64,000 nucleotides of DNA from Actinokineospora bangkokensis (GCF_001940455.1 NZ_MKQR01000028.1:164057-228056), one strand, 5' to 3'; positions 48,687 through 60,501 are shown, counted from the stretch's first letter. Made by a program: numbers and translations. Notes: generated by a model not told the origin, from the letters alone.

Positions 48687-49715
48687 TCAGCCCGCGTTGC
48701 GGGACGGCGCCCACAGGTCGATCCCTGAGTCCACCGCGTGCTCGTCGATCGCGGCGAGCTCGTCCTCGGTGAACGGCGGGGCGGCCAGCGAGTCCAGGCT
48801 GTTGTCCAGCTGCGCCACCGAACTGGCCCCGACCAGCGCGCTGGTCACCCGCTCGTCGCGCAGCACCCAGGAGATCGCCAGCTGCGCCAGCGACTGCCCG
48901 CGCTGCCGGGCGATGCCGTTGAGCCCGCGCACCCGCGCCAGGTTCTCCGCCGACAGCAGGTCCGTGCTCAGCGACGAGTCCCGGCTGGCCCGCGAGCCCT
49001 CGGGCACGCCGTCGAGGTACTTGTCGGTGAGCATCCCCTGGCCCAGCGGGGAGAACGCGATGCACCCGGTGCCCAGCTCCGCCAGGGTGTCGAGCAGGCC
49101 GCCCTCGACCCACCGGTTCAGCAGCGAGTACGACGGCTGGTGGATCAGCAGCGGCACCCCGGCCGAGCGCAGGATCTCCGCGGCCTCCCGGGTCTTGGCG
49201 GGGGAGTAGGAGGAGATGCCGACGTAGAGCGCCTTGCCCTGCTGCACCGCGGAGACGAGCGCGCCGATGGTCTCCTCCAGCGGCGTCTCCGGGTCGAACC
49301 GGTGGGAGTAGAAGATGTCGACGTGGTCGAGGCCCATGCGGTGCAGCGACTGGTCCAAAGAGGACAGCAGGTACTTGCGGGAGCCGTGGTCGCCGTACGG
49401 GCCCGGCCACATGTCGTAGCCCGCCTTGGTGGAGATCACCAGCTCGTCGCGGTACGGCCGGAAGTCGTCGGCCAGCGCCTTGCCGAAGGTGCGCTCGGCG
49501 CTGCCGTAGGGCGGGCCGTAGTTGTTGGCCAGGTCGAAGTGGGTGACGCCGCGGTCGAACGCCCGGCGCAGGATCGCCCGGCTGGTCTCGTACGGGCGGT
49601 CCTCGCCGAAGTTGTGCCACAGCCCGAGGCTGATGGCGGGCAGCTTGAGCCCGCTGCGCCCGGTGCGCCGGTAGGGCGTCGAGTCGTAGCGGGAGTCATC
49701 GGCCAGGTACGGCAT
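48687..49715 (-). CDS. Aldo/keto reductase, YghZ/L-glyceraldehyde-3-phosphate reductase type
   Basis: The 342-residue TIM-barrel oxidoreductase has the catalytic set Asp/Tyr in THFDLANNYGPPYGSAE, Lys in VISTKAGYDMWPGPYG and His in DIFYSHRFDPETP. The PYRRTGRSGLKLPAISLGLW opening and the GSRKYL insertion are typical of the YghZ subgroup, which reduces aldehydes including glyceraldehyde-3-phosphate with NADPH. The physiological substrate is unknown. Confidence 0.9.
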   Translation of the reverse strand: MPYLADDSRYDSTPYRRTGRSGLKLPAISLGLWHNFGEDRPYETSRAILRRAFDRGVTHFDLANNYGPPYGSAERTFGKALADDFRPYRDELVISTKAGYDMWPGPYGDHGSRKYLLSSLDQSLHRMGLDHVDIFYSHRFDPETPLEETIGALVSAVQQGKALYVGISSYSPAKTREAAEILRSAGVPLLIHQPSYSLLNRWVEGGLLDTLAELGTGCIAFSPLGQGMLTDKYLDGVPEGSRASRDSSLSTDLLSAENLARVRGLNGIARQRGQSLAQLAISWVLRDERVTSALVGASSVAQLDNSLDSLAAPPFTEDELAAIDEHAVDSGIDLWAPSRNAG

Positions 49716-49779
49716 GGTTCTCCTCCGGTAGTCGTGCTCCGCCCATCCAACCCAGCGGCCAGCGCCCGCGCGAGCCGGC

Positions 49780-51018
49780 TCAGCGCGCCAGCGCCTCCAC
49801 CAGCAGCACCTGGAGCTCGCCGACGCCGAAGCCGAGCACCGCGCCCACGGTGATGAGGATCCACTCGTCCTGCTCGAACGCCGGGCGGATCAGCCGCTCG
49901 AACTCCTCGTCGGACAGCTCGCGCATCCGCTGCACCAGCGTGCCCCGGATGTCCATGGCGTGCTCGGCGTACTCCTCGATCGAGGCCAGCGCCTCCGGCA
50001 GCCGGGCGGTGGTGATCTCGGCGACGCGCTGCTTGAGCCGGTGGTAGCGGGTGCTGCCCACGGCCAGCACCACCAGCGGGTGCACCGGCCCGCCCTGGCG
50101 GTCCACCGCGTCCCGCACGACCCGCTCGACCAGGGCGAACAACCGGTCCGACAGCGGGCCGCGCAGCACCGCGTCGATCACGTTGCGCGGGGTGATGATC
50201 TCCCGCGCGATGAGCTCGCCGTACTCCTGGGCGACCTGCTCCCGGCGGCGCAGGAACATCCCCTGCCACTCCACGAGCCCGCCGAGGAAGCGCTTGGGCC
50301 GGGTCGGGTAGAAGATCATCTTGAGGGCGAGCCAGTCGGTGAACCACCCGGTCAGCCCGCCGAAGACCGGCATCACCCACGGGTTCTTCAGCGTCGCCCA
50401 CGCCAGCGCCTGCACCAGCCCGATGGCGAAGCCGAACACCGCCCCCGACCGCACGATGAACCGGAACTCCGTGCGCCCGGCCTCCTGGAAGATCCGGTTG
50501 AGCAGCGCCTTGTCCCGCACCAGGCTGCCGACCACCATGCCCTTGAGGTCGAACACCCCGTCGACGTCCTCGCGCACCAGCCGCAGCAGCTCCCGCACCA
50601 GCTGCGGCGCCTCGGCCCGCACCCCCTCGGTGATCCGCTGGCGCACCGGCTCGGGCAGCGTCGCCCACAGCCCCGGGCGCACCTCGTCGGCCACCGCCTC
50701 GGTGATCTCGGCGATGCCCGCCAGCAGCGGCCCCTGGATCTCGGCCACCACCCGCTCCGGGTCCAGCCGGTCGACCACCTCACCGGGGGAGATCAGCTTG
50801 TCGGTCATGGTGTCGCAGGCGATCGCCGCCATCCGCGCCGCCTTGCGCGGCACGATGCCCTGCCAGCCGAACACCGGCCGCTTCCCGACGAACTCCAGCG
50901 GCTGGAACATCATCCGGATGGCCACCACCTTGGTGACCCACCCGATCACCGCCGCGATCACCGGCATGGACAGGTAGACCGCCCAGTTGCGGGCGAGGTC
51001 GGCCAGCAGCGCGTCCAC
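49780..51018 (-). CDS. DUF445 family membrane protein
   Basis: The 412-residue protein has an N-terminal helix with IAAVIGWVTKVVAIRMMFQP, a central membrane pair (VFGFAIGLVQALAW and GGLTGWFTDWLALKMIF) and a C-terminal helix (ILITVGAVLGFGVGELQ). The repeated GW.T..(V/L)A(I/L)(R/K)M(M/I)F pattern is the DUF445 signature. Function is not established. GTG start. It lies 8 nt after the DUF4393-like gene and is probably co-transcribed. Confidence 0.85.
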   Translation of the reverse strand: MDALLADLARNWAVYLSMPVIAAVIGWVTKVVAIRMMFQPLEFVGKRPVFGWQGIVPRKAARMAAIACDTMTDKLISPGEVVDRLDPERVVAEIQGPLLAGIAEITEAVADEVRPGLWATLPEPVRQRITEGVRAEAPQLVRELLRLVREDVDGVFDLKGMVVGSLVRDKALLNRIFQEAGRTEFRFIVRSGAVFGFAIGLVQALAWATLKNPWVMPVFGGLTGWFTDWLALKMIFYPTRPKRFLGGLVEWQGMFLRRREQVAQEYGELIAREIITPRNVIDAVLRGPLSDRLFALVERVVRDAVDRQGGPVHPLVVLAVGSTRYHRLKQRVAEITTARLPEALASIEEYAEHAMDIRGTLVQRMRELSDEEFERLIRPAFEQDEWILITVGAVLGFGVGELQVLLVEALAR

Positions 51019-51026
51019 GCCGGGCC

Positions 51027-51665
51027 TCAGGCCGGGCGCAGGGTGCGGGTGCCCGGGTCGCACACCGCCCAGAACGCCCGGCCCAGCTCGGAGAGCCGCA
51101 GCACCTCCTTGACCACCTTCGGCCCCCACCGCCCGCCCGCCCGCTCCTCGGCCGCGCGCACCCGCTCGTCGGCCAGCAGCAGCTCGTACTGCGTCCGCAG
51201 CCCCGGCTCCTCGCCGCCCACCTCCACCAGCCCGAAGTGCCGCAACCGCGTGACGTACTGCGGCGTGAGCCCCGGCTGCGCCACCCCCGCCGCCGTGCCG
51301 ATGCTCGACGCGTTCTCCACCAGCGGCCGCCCCGACCGCGCCACCAGGTGCACCAGCGGGTGCGCCGCCCCGTCGCTCAACGCCGCCACGATCCGCGCCT
51401 CGTCCGGCAGCAGCTGGTCCACCACCGCCCGGAAGTAGGCGTCCCGCGCCGCCGCCCGGCTCTCGGTCACCGCCCGCTCCAGCAGCTCCGCCATCCCCGC
51501 CCGCAGCGGCTCCCGCCCCGCGGTCAGCGCCCTCGGCGCGGGCTCGGGCTCCCCGAACAGGAACCGCTCCGCCACCCCCGCCCCCGGCAACAACCGCGCC
51601 ACCTGCAGGAACGGGTCCACCACCCGCCCCACCGCCCCCACGGCCCCAGCACGCCTGTCCGCCAC
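51027..51665 (-). CDS. DUF4393 (Abi-alpha)-like protein
   Basis: The 212-residue protein looks helical in its first half (RAAARDAYFRAVVDQLLPDEARIVAALSD, shortened) and has a C-terminal winged-helix-like part (GLTPQYVTRLRHFGLVEV). This is the layout of DUF4393, a family first met in abortive-infection proteins but also found in housekeeping settings. The GTG at 51665 after GGAGCGGAG is preferred. It is linked to DUF445, not to a mobile element. Confidence 0.65.
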   Translation of the reverse strand: MADRRAGAVGAVGRVVDPFLQVARLLPGAGVAERFLFGEPEPAPRALTAGREPLRAGMAELLERAVTESRAAARDAYFRAVVDQLLPDEARIVAALSDGAAHPLVHLVARSGRPLVENASSIGTAAGVAQPGLTPQYVTRLRHFGLVEVGGEEPGLRTQYELLLADERVRAAEERAGGRWGPKVVKEVLRLSELGRAFWAVCDPGTRTLRPA

Positions 51666-51758
51666 CAGCACCTCCGCTCCGAGGACCCACCCTGGTCTAC
51701 CACACCGCGGTCGATCTTCCCAGGTCACGAGCGGTGCCGAGATCGGCGCACCCCACGG

Positions 51759-51770
51759 GCAAGCGCTTGC
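51759..51770. promoter_or_regulatory. Possible LacI-type palindromic operator
   Basis: GCAAGCGCTTGC is a perfect 12-bp palindrome with the AAGCGCTT centre common in LacI-family operators. It lies 94 nt before the DUF4393 start and 8 nt after the second thiD stop. A short palindrome of this GC content could also be chance. Confidence 0.3.
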
Positions 51771-51777
51771 GCCCGGG

Positions 51778-52614
51778 TCAGGGGGTGAGGAAGGTGGCCG
51801 CGTCGGGCAGGCGCCAGAGGGGGGAGACCGGGCCGACGCCCGCGCCGACGGGGTAGGCGGCGCGGACGGACTCGACGATGAAGTCCTTCGCGGCGGCGAC
51901 GGCGGAGACGACGTCGTGGCCCTTGGCGAGGGCGGCGGTGGTGGTGGAAGCGAGGGTGTCGCCGCTGCCGTGGACGTGGGGGGTGGCGAAGCGGGGGCCG
52001 ACGAACTCGTGGAAGTCGGTGCCGTCGTAGAGCAGGTCCAGGCACTCCGGGTCGCCGCGCAGGTGGCCGCCCTTGACCAGGACCCACTCCGGGCCCAGGT
52101 CGTGCAGGGCGCGGGCGGCGTCGCGCTGCTGGGCGCGGGTGGTGACGTCGAGGCCGGTGAACAGGCGCACCTCGTCGAGGTTGGGCGTGACCAGGGTGGC
52201 GCGGGGGAACAGCAGGGTGCGGTAGGAGTCCATGGCCGCGGCGTGCAGCAGCGGTTCGCCGTGCATCGAGGCGGCCACGGGGTCGACGACGAACGGGGTG
52301 CGGCCGCGTCCGATGTGGACCCGGTCGCAGGCGCCCGCGACCGCCTCGATGATCTCCGCGGTGGCCAGCATGCCGGTCTTGGCCGCCTGCACCCCGATGT
52401 CGGTGGCCACCGCCTCGACCTGCGCCGCGACCACCTCCGGCGGGACGGTGTGCACGCCGGTGACGCCCAGGGAGTTCTGCACCGTCACGGCGGTGACGGC
52501 GGTGAGCCCGTGCACCCCGCAGGCGAAGAAGGTGCGCAGGTCCTGCTGCAACCCGGCGCAGCCCCCGGAGTCGGAACCGGCGATCGTCAGCGTCCGCGGC
52601 GGCGTGGTCGTCAT
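51778..52614 (-). CDS. thiD: Second hydroxymethylpyrimidine (phosphate) kinase paralogue
   Basis: The 278-residue ribokinase-fold protein shares long identical runs with the thiD just upstream (ECLDLLYDGTDFHEF, WVLVKGGHLR, ATLVTPNLDEVRL). It differs at positions near the active site: GSDSGGCAGLQQDL in place of [14 protein letters not shown], and GSGDTLASTTT in place of GGGDTLAAAIT. It may have shifted substrate preference or be a spare copy. The ATG at 52614 is preferred to the one three codons earlier. A 72-bp gap separates it from the first thiD. Confidence 0.87.
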   Translation of the reverse strand: MTTTPPRTLTIAGSDSGGCAGLQQDLRTFFACGVHGLTAVTAVTVQNSLGVTGVHTVPPEVVAAQVEAVATDIGVQAAKTGMLATAEIIEAVAGACDRVHIGRGRTPFVVDPVAASMHGEPLLHAAAMDSYRTLLFPRATLVTPNLDEVRLFTGLDVTTRAQQRDAARALHDLGPEWVLVKGGHLRGDPECLDLLYDGTDFHEFVGPRFATPHVHGSGDTLASTTTAALAKGHDVVSAVAAAKDFIVESVRAAYPVGAGVGPVSPLWRLPDAATFLTP

Positions 52615-52686
52615 GGGGGCCATTCTGGTCTGCCCGGCCCCGCGACCTGCGCCGCCCCCGAGCGGGTCGGGGGCGGCGCGGGCGCG

Positions 52687-55243
<2,557 letters not shown>

Positions 55244-55354
55244 GCGTGTTCAGTTGTGCCCCCGAGGCTGCCAGACGCCACCGCGCGCTGCCAACCCCCA
55301 CGACTTCCCGCAAGATCATCGCTTCCGGGCCGCACCCCGCACTACAGTTGCGCC

Positions 55355-55990
55355 ATGGCCCAGCCGTTCCCGCCCGGAGCCCGCCTCCTGGCCCGCCCCG
55401 CCTCGGCCACGCCCTGCCCCACCTGCGGCAACCCCACCGGCCGCGGCTACCCCGACTGCACCGCCTGCGCCGCCGAGGTCGACGCCTACTGGCTCGCCGA
55501 CTGGGGCGCCCTGCTCTCCGGCAGCGGCGTCGCCGAGGGCACCCAGGAGGAGAAGGACCTCGCCGCCCAGGTCCTCACCGCCCCACCCGGCCACCACCCC
55601 TGGACCTGCGACGACTGGGCCATGCGCCGCACCCCCTGCCCCGAGTGCCGCGCCGAACTCGGCTCCGGCGCCCTCGACTGCCTCTCCTGCGCCTCCGCCG
55701 ACCAGAGCCGCTGGGCCTGGCCCCACCTCGCCCCCACCGACCGCATGCACCCCAACGAGAAGGCCCTCCGCCAAGCCGTCACCCGCCTCCGCTCCGCCGA
55801 ACGCGGCCGCCCCGGCGTCGTCAGCTTCTGCAAGCTCGTCCTCCCCTTCCTCCTCACCGGGGAGACCCCCACCCGCGTCCAAGCCCGGCGGATCCGGATG
55901 CACCTGATGGCTGGTCGGGAGGATGAGCTTTCCGAGGCCACCAGCATTGCCCACATGGCGTCTTTGCCCACCCTCCCTTGGCGTTCTTAA
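55355..55990 (+). CDS. Protein with two zinc-ribbon motifs, unknown role
   Basis: The 211-residue protein has two CxxC...CxxC pairs, CPTCGNPTGRGYPDCTAC near 21-38 and CPECRAELGSGALDCLSC near 94-111, that would each bind a zinc. A helical C-terminal half (EKALRQAVTRLRSAERG) follows. No enzyme motif is seen. TACAGT lies 6 nt before the ATG, suggesting a leaderless mRNA. It diverges from thiC with 112 bp to the riboswitch. The last ~25 residues may be less constrained. Confidence 0.6.
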   Translation: MAQPFPPGARLLARPASATPCPTCGNPTGRGYPDCTACAAEVDAYWLADWGALLSGSGVAEGTQEEKDLAAQVLTAPPGHHPWTCDDWAMRRTPCPECRAELGSGALDCLSCASADQSRWAWPHLAPTDRMHPNEKALRQAVTRLRSAERGRPGVVSFCKLVLPFLLTGETPTRVQARRIRMHLMAGREDELSEATSIAHMASLPTLPWRS

Positions 55991-56187
55991 CCCCCTCCCC
56001 CTCCCTCCTCCACTCCGTTCTTTCCCAGCGCTTCGCGCACCCCAGCGCTTCGCGCCCACTCGGCGCTTCGCGCATTCCCCCAACGCGCTCCGCGCGCACG
56101 CCCTTCAAGTCGCGGTCTTTCCTCCGGGGCGGAGCCCCGGGCACCGGCCTGCGGCCGGTGTGAAAGAGCGCCGGATTTGCAAGACAG

Positions 56188-56335
56188 GCCCGGCTGGGTG
56201 GACTTGCTTGACCGGGGCCCCTATGACGATCATGCGCTGTCGGGCGGGAAAAGGCGGGCTGAAAAGACGCCCGCCCGTCCCGTGTGGGTAGCACATGATC
56301 GTCACCCCCGGTCAAGCAAGTCCACCCACCCGGGC
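56188..56335 (-). repeat. Structured palindromic element, copy 3 (148 bp, inverted)
   Basis: This copy has the same core and arm layout as copies 1 and 2 but lies in the opposite direction. The arm pair reads GGACTTGCTTGACC and GGTCAAGCAAGTCC. Relative to the others several bases have changed, each matched on the opposite arm. It lies in the 498-bp gap (55991-56488) between the convergent zinc-ribbon and VirR-like genes. That gap also has three copies of GCGCTTCGCGC and short hairpins, but no gene. Confidence 0.85.
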
Positions 56336-56346
56336 ACACCGTTGGC

Positions 56347-56424
56347 GGGTGCGGTTGGGCGGGTGGTTGCGCTGCTTTAAAGGCCGCTTGGGGTGCGGTT
56401 GGGTGGGTGGTTGCGCTGCTTTAA
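56347..56424 (+). repeat. 34-bp direct repeat, two copies
   Basis: A 34-bp unit beginning GGGTGCGGTTGGG and ending GCGCTGCTTTAA occurs at 56347-56380 and 56391-56424 with one mismatch. It lies between the structured element and the VirR terminator. Confidence 0.75.
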
Positions 56425-56426
56425 CG

Positions 56427-56469
56427 GCAATGGGGTGTCGTCCCGCTGCGCGGGACGACACCCCATTGC
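56427..56469 (-). terminator. Terminator after the VirR-like gene
   Basis: GCAATGGGGTGTCGTCCCG and its exact complement form a 19-bp stem around a 5-nt loop. It begins 20 nt after the minus-strand stop at 56489, as expected for a factor-independent terminator, although the T-tract is poor, as is common in actinobacteria. Confidence 0.8.
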
Positions 56470-56488
56470 TATCTCGGGCTTGGGCCTG

Positions 56489-57130
56489 CTACTTGCCGGG
56501 GCCCGCGTACTCCCTGGTGACGATCAGGATGACGCCGGGGTTGGCGTGGGAGATGCCTTCGAAGCGGGGTTCGACCCGGACTCCCAGGTCCTTGGCCAAC
56601 TGGTTGGCGGCCGCTTCCTCCGCTGTTCCCGGGGTGAAGTAGACGGTGGTCTCGCGGATGGTGCCGCCCGAGTAGTTGCCCACTTCGGTGACTGTCCAGC
56701 CCAGACCGGAGACGTCCTGGCTGGCTCGTTCGGCGAGGTTCTTGATGGTGCTGTTGTTGTAGACGCGGATCGGGGCGGTGCGCGCGTCGGGGGCGCCGCC
56801 TCCGGCCGGGGGAGGGGCGGCGGCGGTGGTGGTCACCGGGGGTGCCGCAGTGGTGGTGGTGGTCGTCGTCGGCGGTGCCGTGCTGGTGGTGGGCGCGGCG
56901 GACGACGCGGACGACGCGGGGGGGCCGGAGGTGGCGGCGGGGGAGCTGGTGAGGTCGCCGCTGGTGGGGGCGGCGGCGGTGGTGCTGGTGGGGGCGGGTT
57001 CGGCGGTGCTGTCGCCGTTGCCGCCCACGAGGGTGACGACCCCGATCACCGCGGCGACCGCCGCCACGCCCATGAGGGCGAGGCCGACGAGGCGCCCGGG
57101 TCGGGCCGGTCCGGTGGGTTCGGTGCTCAT
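56489..57130 (-). CDS. LytR_C-domain envelope protein, VirR (Rv0431)-like
   Basis: The 213-residue protein has a short cytoplasmic start, one membrane helix (about 14-35), a Thr/Pro/Ala-rich linker and a C-terminal LytR_C domain at about 120-205 (IRVYNNSTIKNLAERASQDV, TVYFTPGTAEEAAANQLA). In M. tuberculosis Rv0431 (VirR) has this layout, follows the DUF3263 gene Rv0430 next to def, and affects vesicle release and wall integrity. The ATG overlaps the DUF3263 stop by 4 nt. Confidence 0.86.
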   Translation of the reverse strand: MSTEPTGPARPGRLVGLALMGVAAVAAVIGVVTLVGGNGDSTAEPAPTSTTAAAPTSGDLTSSPAATSGPPASSASSAAPTTSTAPPTTTTTTTAAPPVTTTAAAPPPAGGGAPDARTAPIRVYNNSTIKNLAERASQDVSGLGWTVTEVGNYSGGTIRETTVYFTPGTAEEAAANQLAKDLGVRVEPRFEGISHANPGVILIVTREYAGPGK

Positions 57131-57429
57131 CGCGGGTCCATCCCCAGCCTGCGCGCCGCCCTGGCGCGCTGCCTGCTCGCTCGCAGCCGACGCAGTCTCC
57201 TGACCAGCATCGGTTCGGCCGCCACGGCCGCGTCCTTGTCGATCAGCTCGTTGAGCACCTGGTAGTACCGGGTGCTGGACAGCCCGAAGCGCTCGCGGAC
57301 CGCCTGCTCCTTCGAGCCCGGCGAGGTCCACCACTGCTTCTCGAAGGCGAGGACGGCCAGCTCGCGCTCGCTCAGCCCGGTCGACCGCGCGCCCCCGCCC
57401 GCCTCCGCGGGCACCTCGGCGGCGTCCAT
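57127..57429 (-). CDS. DUF3263 protein (Rv0430-like)
   Basis: The 100-residue protein has the DUF3263 core LSERELAVLAFEKQWW and FGLSSTRYYQVLNELID, a helix-turn-helix-like fold that suggests DNA binding. A basic tail (RRLRRLRASRQRARAARR) follows. The ATG at 57429 has AGGAG 5 nt before it. It is coupled to the VirR-like gene and diverges from def, the same order as in M. tuberculosis. Confidence 0.86.
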   Translation of the reverse strand: MDAAEVPAEAGGGARSTGLSERELAVLAFEKQWWTSPGSKEQAVRERFGLSSTRYYQVLNELIDKDAAVAAEPMLVRRLRRLRASRQRARAARRLGMDPR

Positions 57430-57543
57430 CGATCTCCTCGCATCCGGGTGCGGATCTGCCGCGGCCATTACACCACGTCACCACCGGATGTGATCGTCAC
57501 CGGCGTCGGCGCGTCCCCGGCGGGTTCTGGCTAACCTGCGCTC

Positions 57544-58113
57544 ATGACAGTGCGGCGCATCGTGATCGCGGGTGACCCGGTCCTGACCACCCCCACCACC
57601 CCGGTCGAGGCCTTCGACGACGCCCTCGCGGCGCTGGTCGACGACCTGTTCGAGACGCTGGCCGCCTCGCACGGGGTCGGCCTGGCGGCCAACCAGGTCG
57701 GGGTCCCCAGCCGCGTGTTCGTCTACGACTGCCCCGACGACGACCGGGTCCGCCACCGCGGCGTCGTGGTCAACCCCGTCCTGGAGACCTCCGAGCTGCC
57801 CCAGGGGATGCCCGACCCGGACGACGACTTCGAGGGCTGCCTGTCCGCCCCCGGCGAGTCCTACCCCACCGGCCGCGCCTCCTGGGCCAAGGTCACCGGC
57901 TTCGACGTCGCGGGCAACCCCGTCGAGGTCGAGGGCACCGGGTTCTTCGCCCGGTGCCTCCAGCACGAGACCGACCACCTCGACGGCCGCCTCTACCTCA
58001 GCCGCCTCACCGGCCGCTACGCCCGCGAGGCCAAGCGGATGCTCAAGGCCAACGGCTGGAACACCCCCGGCCTGTCCTGGGACCCCGCCACCGAGCCCGA
58101 CCCGTTCGGCTGA
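57544..58113 (+). CDS. def: Peptide deformylase
   Basis: The 189-residue metalloenzyme removes formyl groups from nascent proteins. All three family motifs are intact: [10 protein letters not shown] from 44, EGCLS at 97-101 and HETDH at 141-145. TAACCT lies 6 nt before the ATG with no Shine-Dalgarno, so the mRNA is probably leaderless. Confidence 0.95.
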   Translation: MTVRRIVIAGDPVLTTPTTPVEAFDDALAALVDDLFETLAASHGVGLAANQVGVPSRVFVYDCPDDDRVRHRGVVVNPVLETSELPQGMPDPDDDFEGCLSAPGESYPTGRASWAKVTGFDVAGNPVEVEGTGFFARCLQHETDHLDGRLYLSRLTGRYAREAKRMLKANGWNTPGLSWDPATEPDPFG

Positions 58114-58144
58114 CCCCTCAGCCGCGGCCCGCGGCCCGCGACCC

Positions 58145-60376
58145 TCAGCCGCGACCCGCGGCGTAGGCCTCCAGGGCGGCGAGCTGGGCCGGGTCCAGCG
58201 ACGGGCGCACCGCGGCGCGGGCGGCGGTGAGGTGGGCCGAGGTGACCTCGGTGGCCTCCAGCGACTCCCGCATGGCCGTCAGCGCCGCCTCCCGGACCAG
58301 CGCCGCGCAGTCCGCCGCCGAGTAGCCCTCCAGGGTCTCGGCGTACGCGGCGAGGTCGACGTCCTCGGCCAGCGGGGTGCTCTTCGCCGTGGCGGTGAGG
58401 ATGGCGGTGCGGGCCTCGGCGTCCGGTGGCGGCACGTAGATCAACCGCTCCAACCTGCCCGGCCGCAGCAGGGCCGGGTCGACCAGCTCGGGGCGGTTGG
58501 TGGCGCCGACGACCACCACGTCGCGCAGCGGCTCGACGCCGTCCAGCTCGGTGAGCAGGGCCGCGACGATCCGGTCCGACACCCCGGAGTCCGAGGACTG
58601 CCCGCGGCGCGGCGCCAGGGCGTCGACCTCGTCGAGGAAGATCAGCGCGGGGGAGGCCTCGGCGGCCCGGCGGAACAGGTCGCGCACGGCCCGCTCGGAC
58701 TCGCCCACCCACTTGTCCATCAGCTCCGCGCCCTTGACCGCGAGCACGTTGAGCTGACCGGTGCCCGCCAGCGCCCGCACCAGGAACGTCTTGCCACCCC
58801 CGGGCGGCCCGTAGAGCAGCACGCCCCTCGGCGGGGCGACGCCCAGGCGGGCGAAGGAGTCCGGGTAGCGCAGCGGCCACAGCACCGTCTCGGTGAGCGC
58901 CTGCTTGGTCTCCACCATGTCGCCGACGTCCTCCAGGCTGAGGTCGCCGGTGCGCAGCGAGGACGACAGCGTCGACGGGCGCACCACGCCCAGCGCGCCG
59001 GTCAGGTCCTCGGTGGAGATCCGCGGGTCCTCCCGGTCGCGCAGCGCCGCCCGGATCGCCGCCTCCCGGCGCAGCGCGATGAGGTCCGCGGCGACGAAGC
59101 CGGGGGTGCGCTCGGCCAGCGCGCCCAGGTCCACCCCGGGCTCCACCGGCAGGTCGCGCAGCAGCACCCGCAGCAGCTCCACCCGCACCTTCGCGTCCGG
59201 CAGCGGGATCGCCAGCTCCCGGTCGATCAGCTCGACGCCGCGCGCCCGCAGGTCCACCGCCTCCGGCCGCGCCGAGGTCGCCACCAGCGCCACCTTCGGC
59301 AGCGCCACCGCCCGGCGCAGGATGTCCAGCACCACCGTCGCCACCGGCGGCGGGGACGCGGCGGGCAGCAGCGCGTCCAGGTCGTCGACCAGCAGCACCG
59401 CGGGCGAGCCGCCCCCGGTGTGCCGCCGCACCGCCTCGACCGCCGCGGTCACCGCCGCCGCGGCCGCGTTCGCCTCCAGCACCGCCACCGTCGGCGCCAC
59501 CAGCTCGACGACCTCGGCCCCCTGCTCGCGGGCCACCGCCCGGACCAGGCTCGCCTTGCCGACGCCCTCCGGCCCGGTCACCAGCACCCCCAGCCGGGCC
59601 CGCGCCCCCAACCGCTCCAGCAGCTCCGGGTGGCTGAACGCCAGCTCGAACCACTCCCCGAGCGTGCGCGCCGCCTCCTGCGACCCCACCAGGTCGGCCA
59701 GCGGCAGCGGCTCCGGCCGCTCCTGCTCGGCGGGCTGGTAGGCCACCGGCTCGGCCGCCGACCCGACCGCGACCGGGGACCCGCCCACGGGCACCGCCTC
59801 CCGCCGCTCACCCGTGCGCGCCCCGTCCCGCCACCCGACCACAGTGGACGAGTGCACGGTGACGACCCCGGCGGGCTCCACGGCCGTGACGGTCAGCAGC
59901 TCGTTCGTCCACGTCGCCCCGATCGCCCGCGACAGCTTCCCCCGCACCTCCCCCACGTCCGCCCCCGGCACCAGGTCCTGCGGCAGCAGCGACACCGCGT
60001 CGCCCACCGTCAGCACCTTCCCCACCAGGGCCGCCCGCAACGTCTCCGGCGTCAACGACGTCGACGCCAACCGCGACCCCGCCACCGTCACCGCCGCGGC
60101 CCTGGCCACCTCGACCGGCCCCACCACCACCTCGGACCCCTCGGTCAACCCGGTGTTCGACAACGTGATGTCGTCCAGGTAGGCCACCCCCGGCGCCCCG
60201 GCCCCGTCCCCGGCCGCCGCCAACGCCGCACTCGTGCGACCCCCCACCAACCGCACCGCGTCCCACTGCCGCAACCCCAGCGCGGCCAACACCTCCGGGT
60301 GCAACCGCACAACCCCCCGGCGGGTGTCGAGCGCGGACGGCGACAACCGGACGGTCAACGTGATCTGCGGTTCCAC
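58145..60376 (-). CDS. Cdc48/p97-like double AAA ATPase (Rv0435c-like)
   Basis: The 743-residue protein has an N-domain with a double-psi barrel look (1-190) and two AAA modules. D1 has Walker A GPEGVGKAS and an altered Walker B LLVDDLDALLP, with Asp where the catalytic Glu is usual. D2 has GPPGGGKTF, LIFLDEVDALAP and an arginine-finger region ATNRPELVDPALLRPGR. It resembles the actinobacterial Cdc48-like protein Rv0435c, encoded beside pssA and psd as here. GTG start at 60376. The role is probably protein unfolding or remodelling. Confidence 0.87.
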   Translation of the reverse strand: MEPQITLTVRLSPSALDTRRGVVRLHPEVLAALGLRQWDAVRLVGGRTSAALAAAGDGAGAPGVAYLDDITLSNTGLTEGSEVVVGPVEVARAAAVTVAGSRLASTSLTPETLRAALVGKVLTVGDAVSLLPQDLVPGADVGEVRGKLSRAIGATWTNELLTVTAVEPAGVVTVHSSTVVGWRDGARTGERREAVPVGGSPVAVGSAAEPVAYQPAEQERPEPLPLADLVGSQEAARTLGEWFELAFSHPELLERLGARARLGVLVTGPEGVGKASLVRAVAREQGAEVVELVAPTVAVLEANAAAAAVTAAVEAVRRHTGGGSPAVLLVDDLDALLPAASPPPVATVVLDILRRAVALPKVALVATSARPEAVDLRARGVELIDRELAIPLPDAKVRVELLRVLLRDLPVEPGVDLGALAERTPGFVAADLIALRREAAIRAALRDREDPRISTEDLTGALGVVRPSTLSSSLRTGDLSLEDVGDMVETKQALTETVLWPLRYPDSFARLGVAPPRGVLLYGPPGGGKTFLVRALAGTGQLNVLAVKGAELMDKWVGESERAVRDLFRRAAEASPALIFLDEVDALAPRRGQSSDSGVSDRIVAALLTELDGVEPLRDVVVVGATNRPELVDPALLRPGRLERLIYVPPPDAEARTAILTATAKSTPLAEDVDLAAYAETLEGYSAADCAALVREAALTAMRESLEATEVTSAHLTAARAAVRPSLDPAQLAALEAYAAGRG

Positions 60377-60501
60377 ACCCCGAAGTCTTCCACGCCCCAG
60401 CCCCCCGCGAAGCCCAACCACCCACCCAACCCACCGCTCACCGGGCCTGGGCAGCCCCCATGCCCATCCTCCCGCACACCACGCTTGGCCGCATCGAGTT
60501 G

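Noticed and set aside
45499-49209. 1236-codon plus-strand ORF across the SARP and aldo/keto reductase genes
   Set aside because: It is antisense to two genes with clear motifs and itself lacks any.
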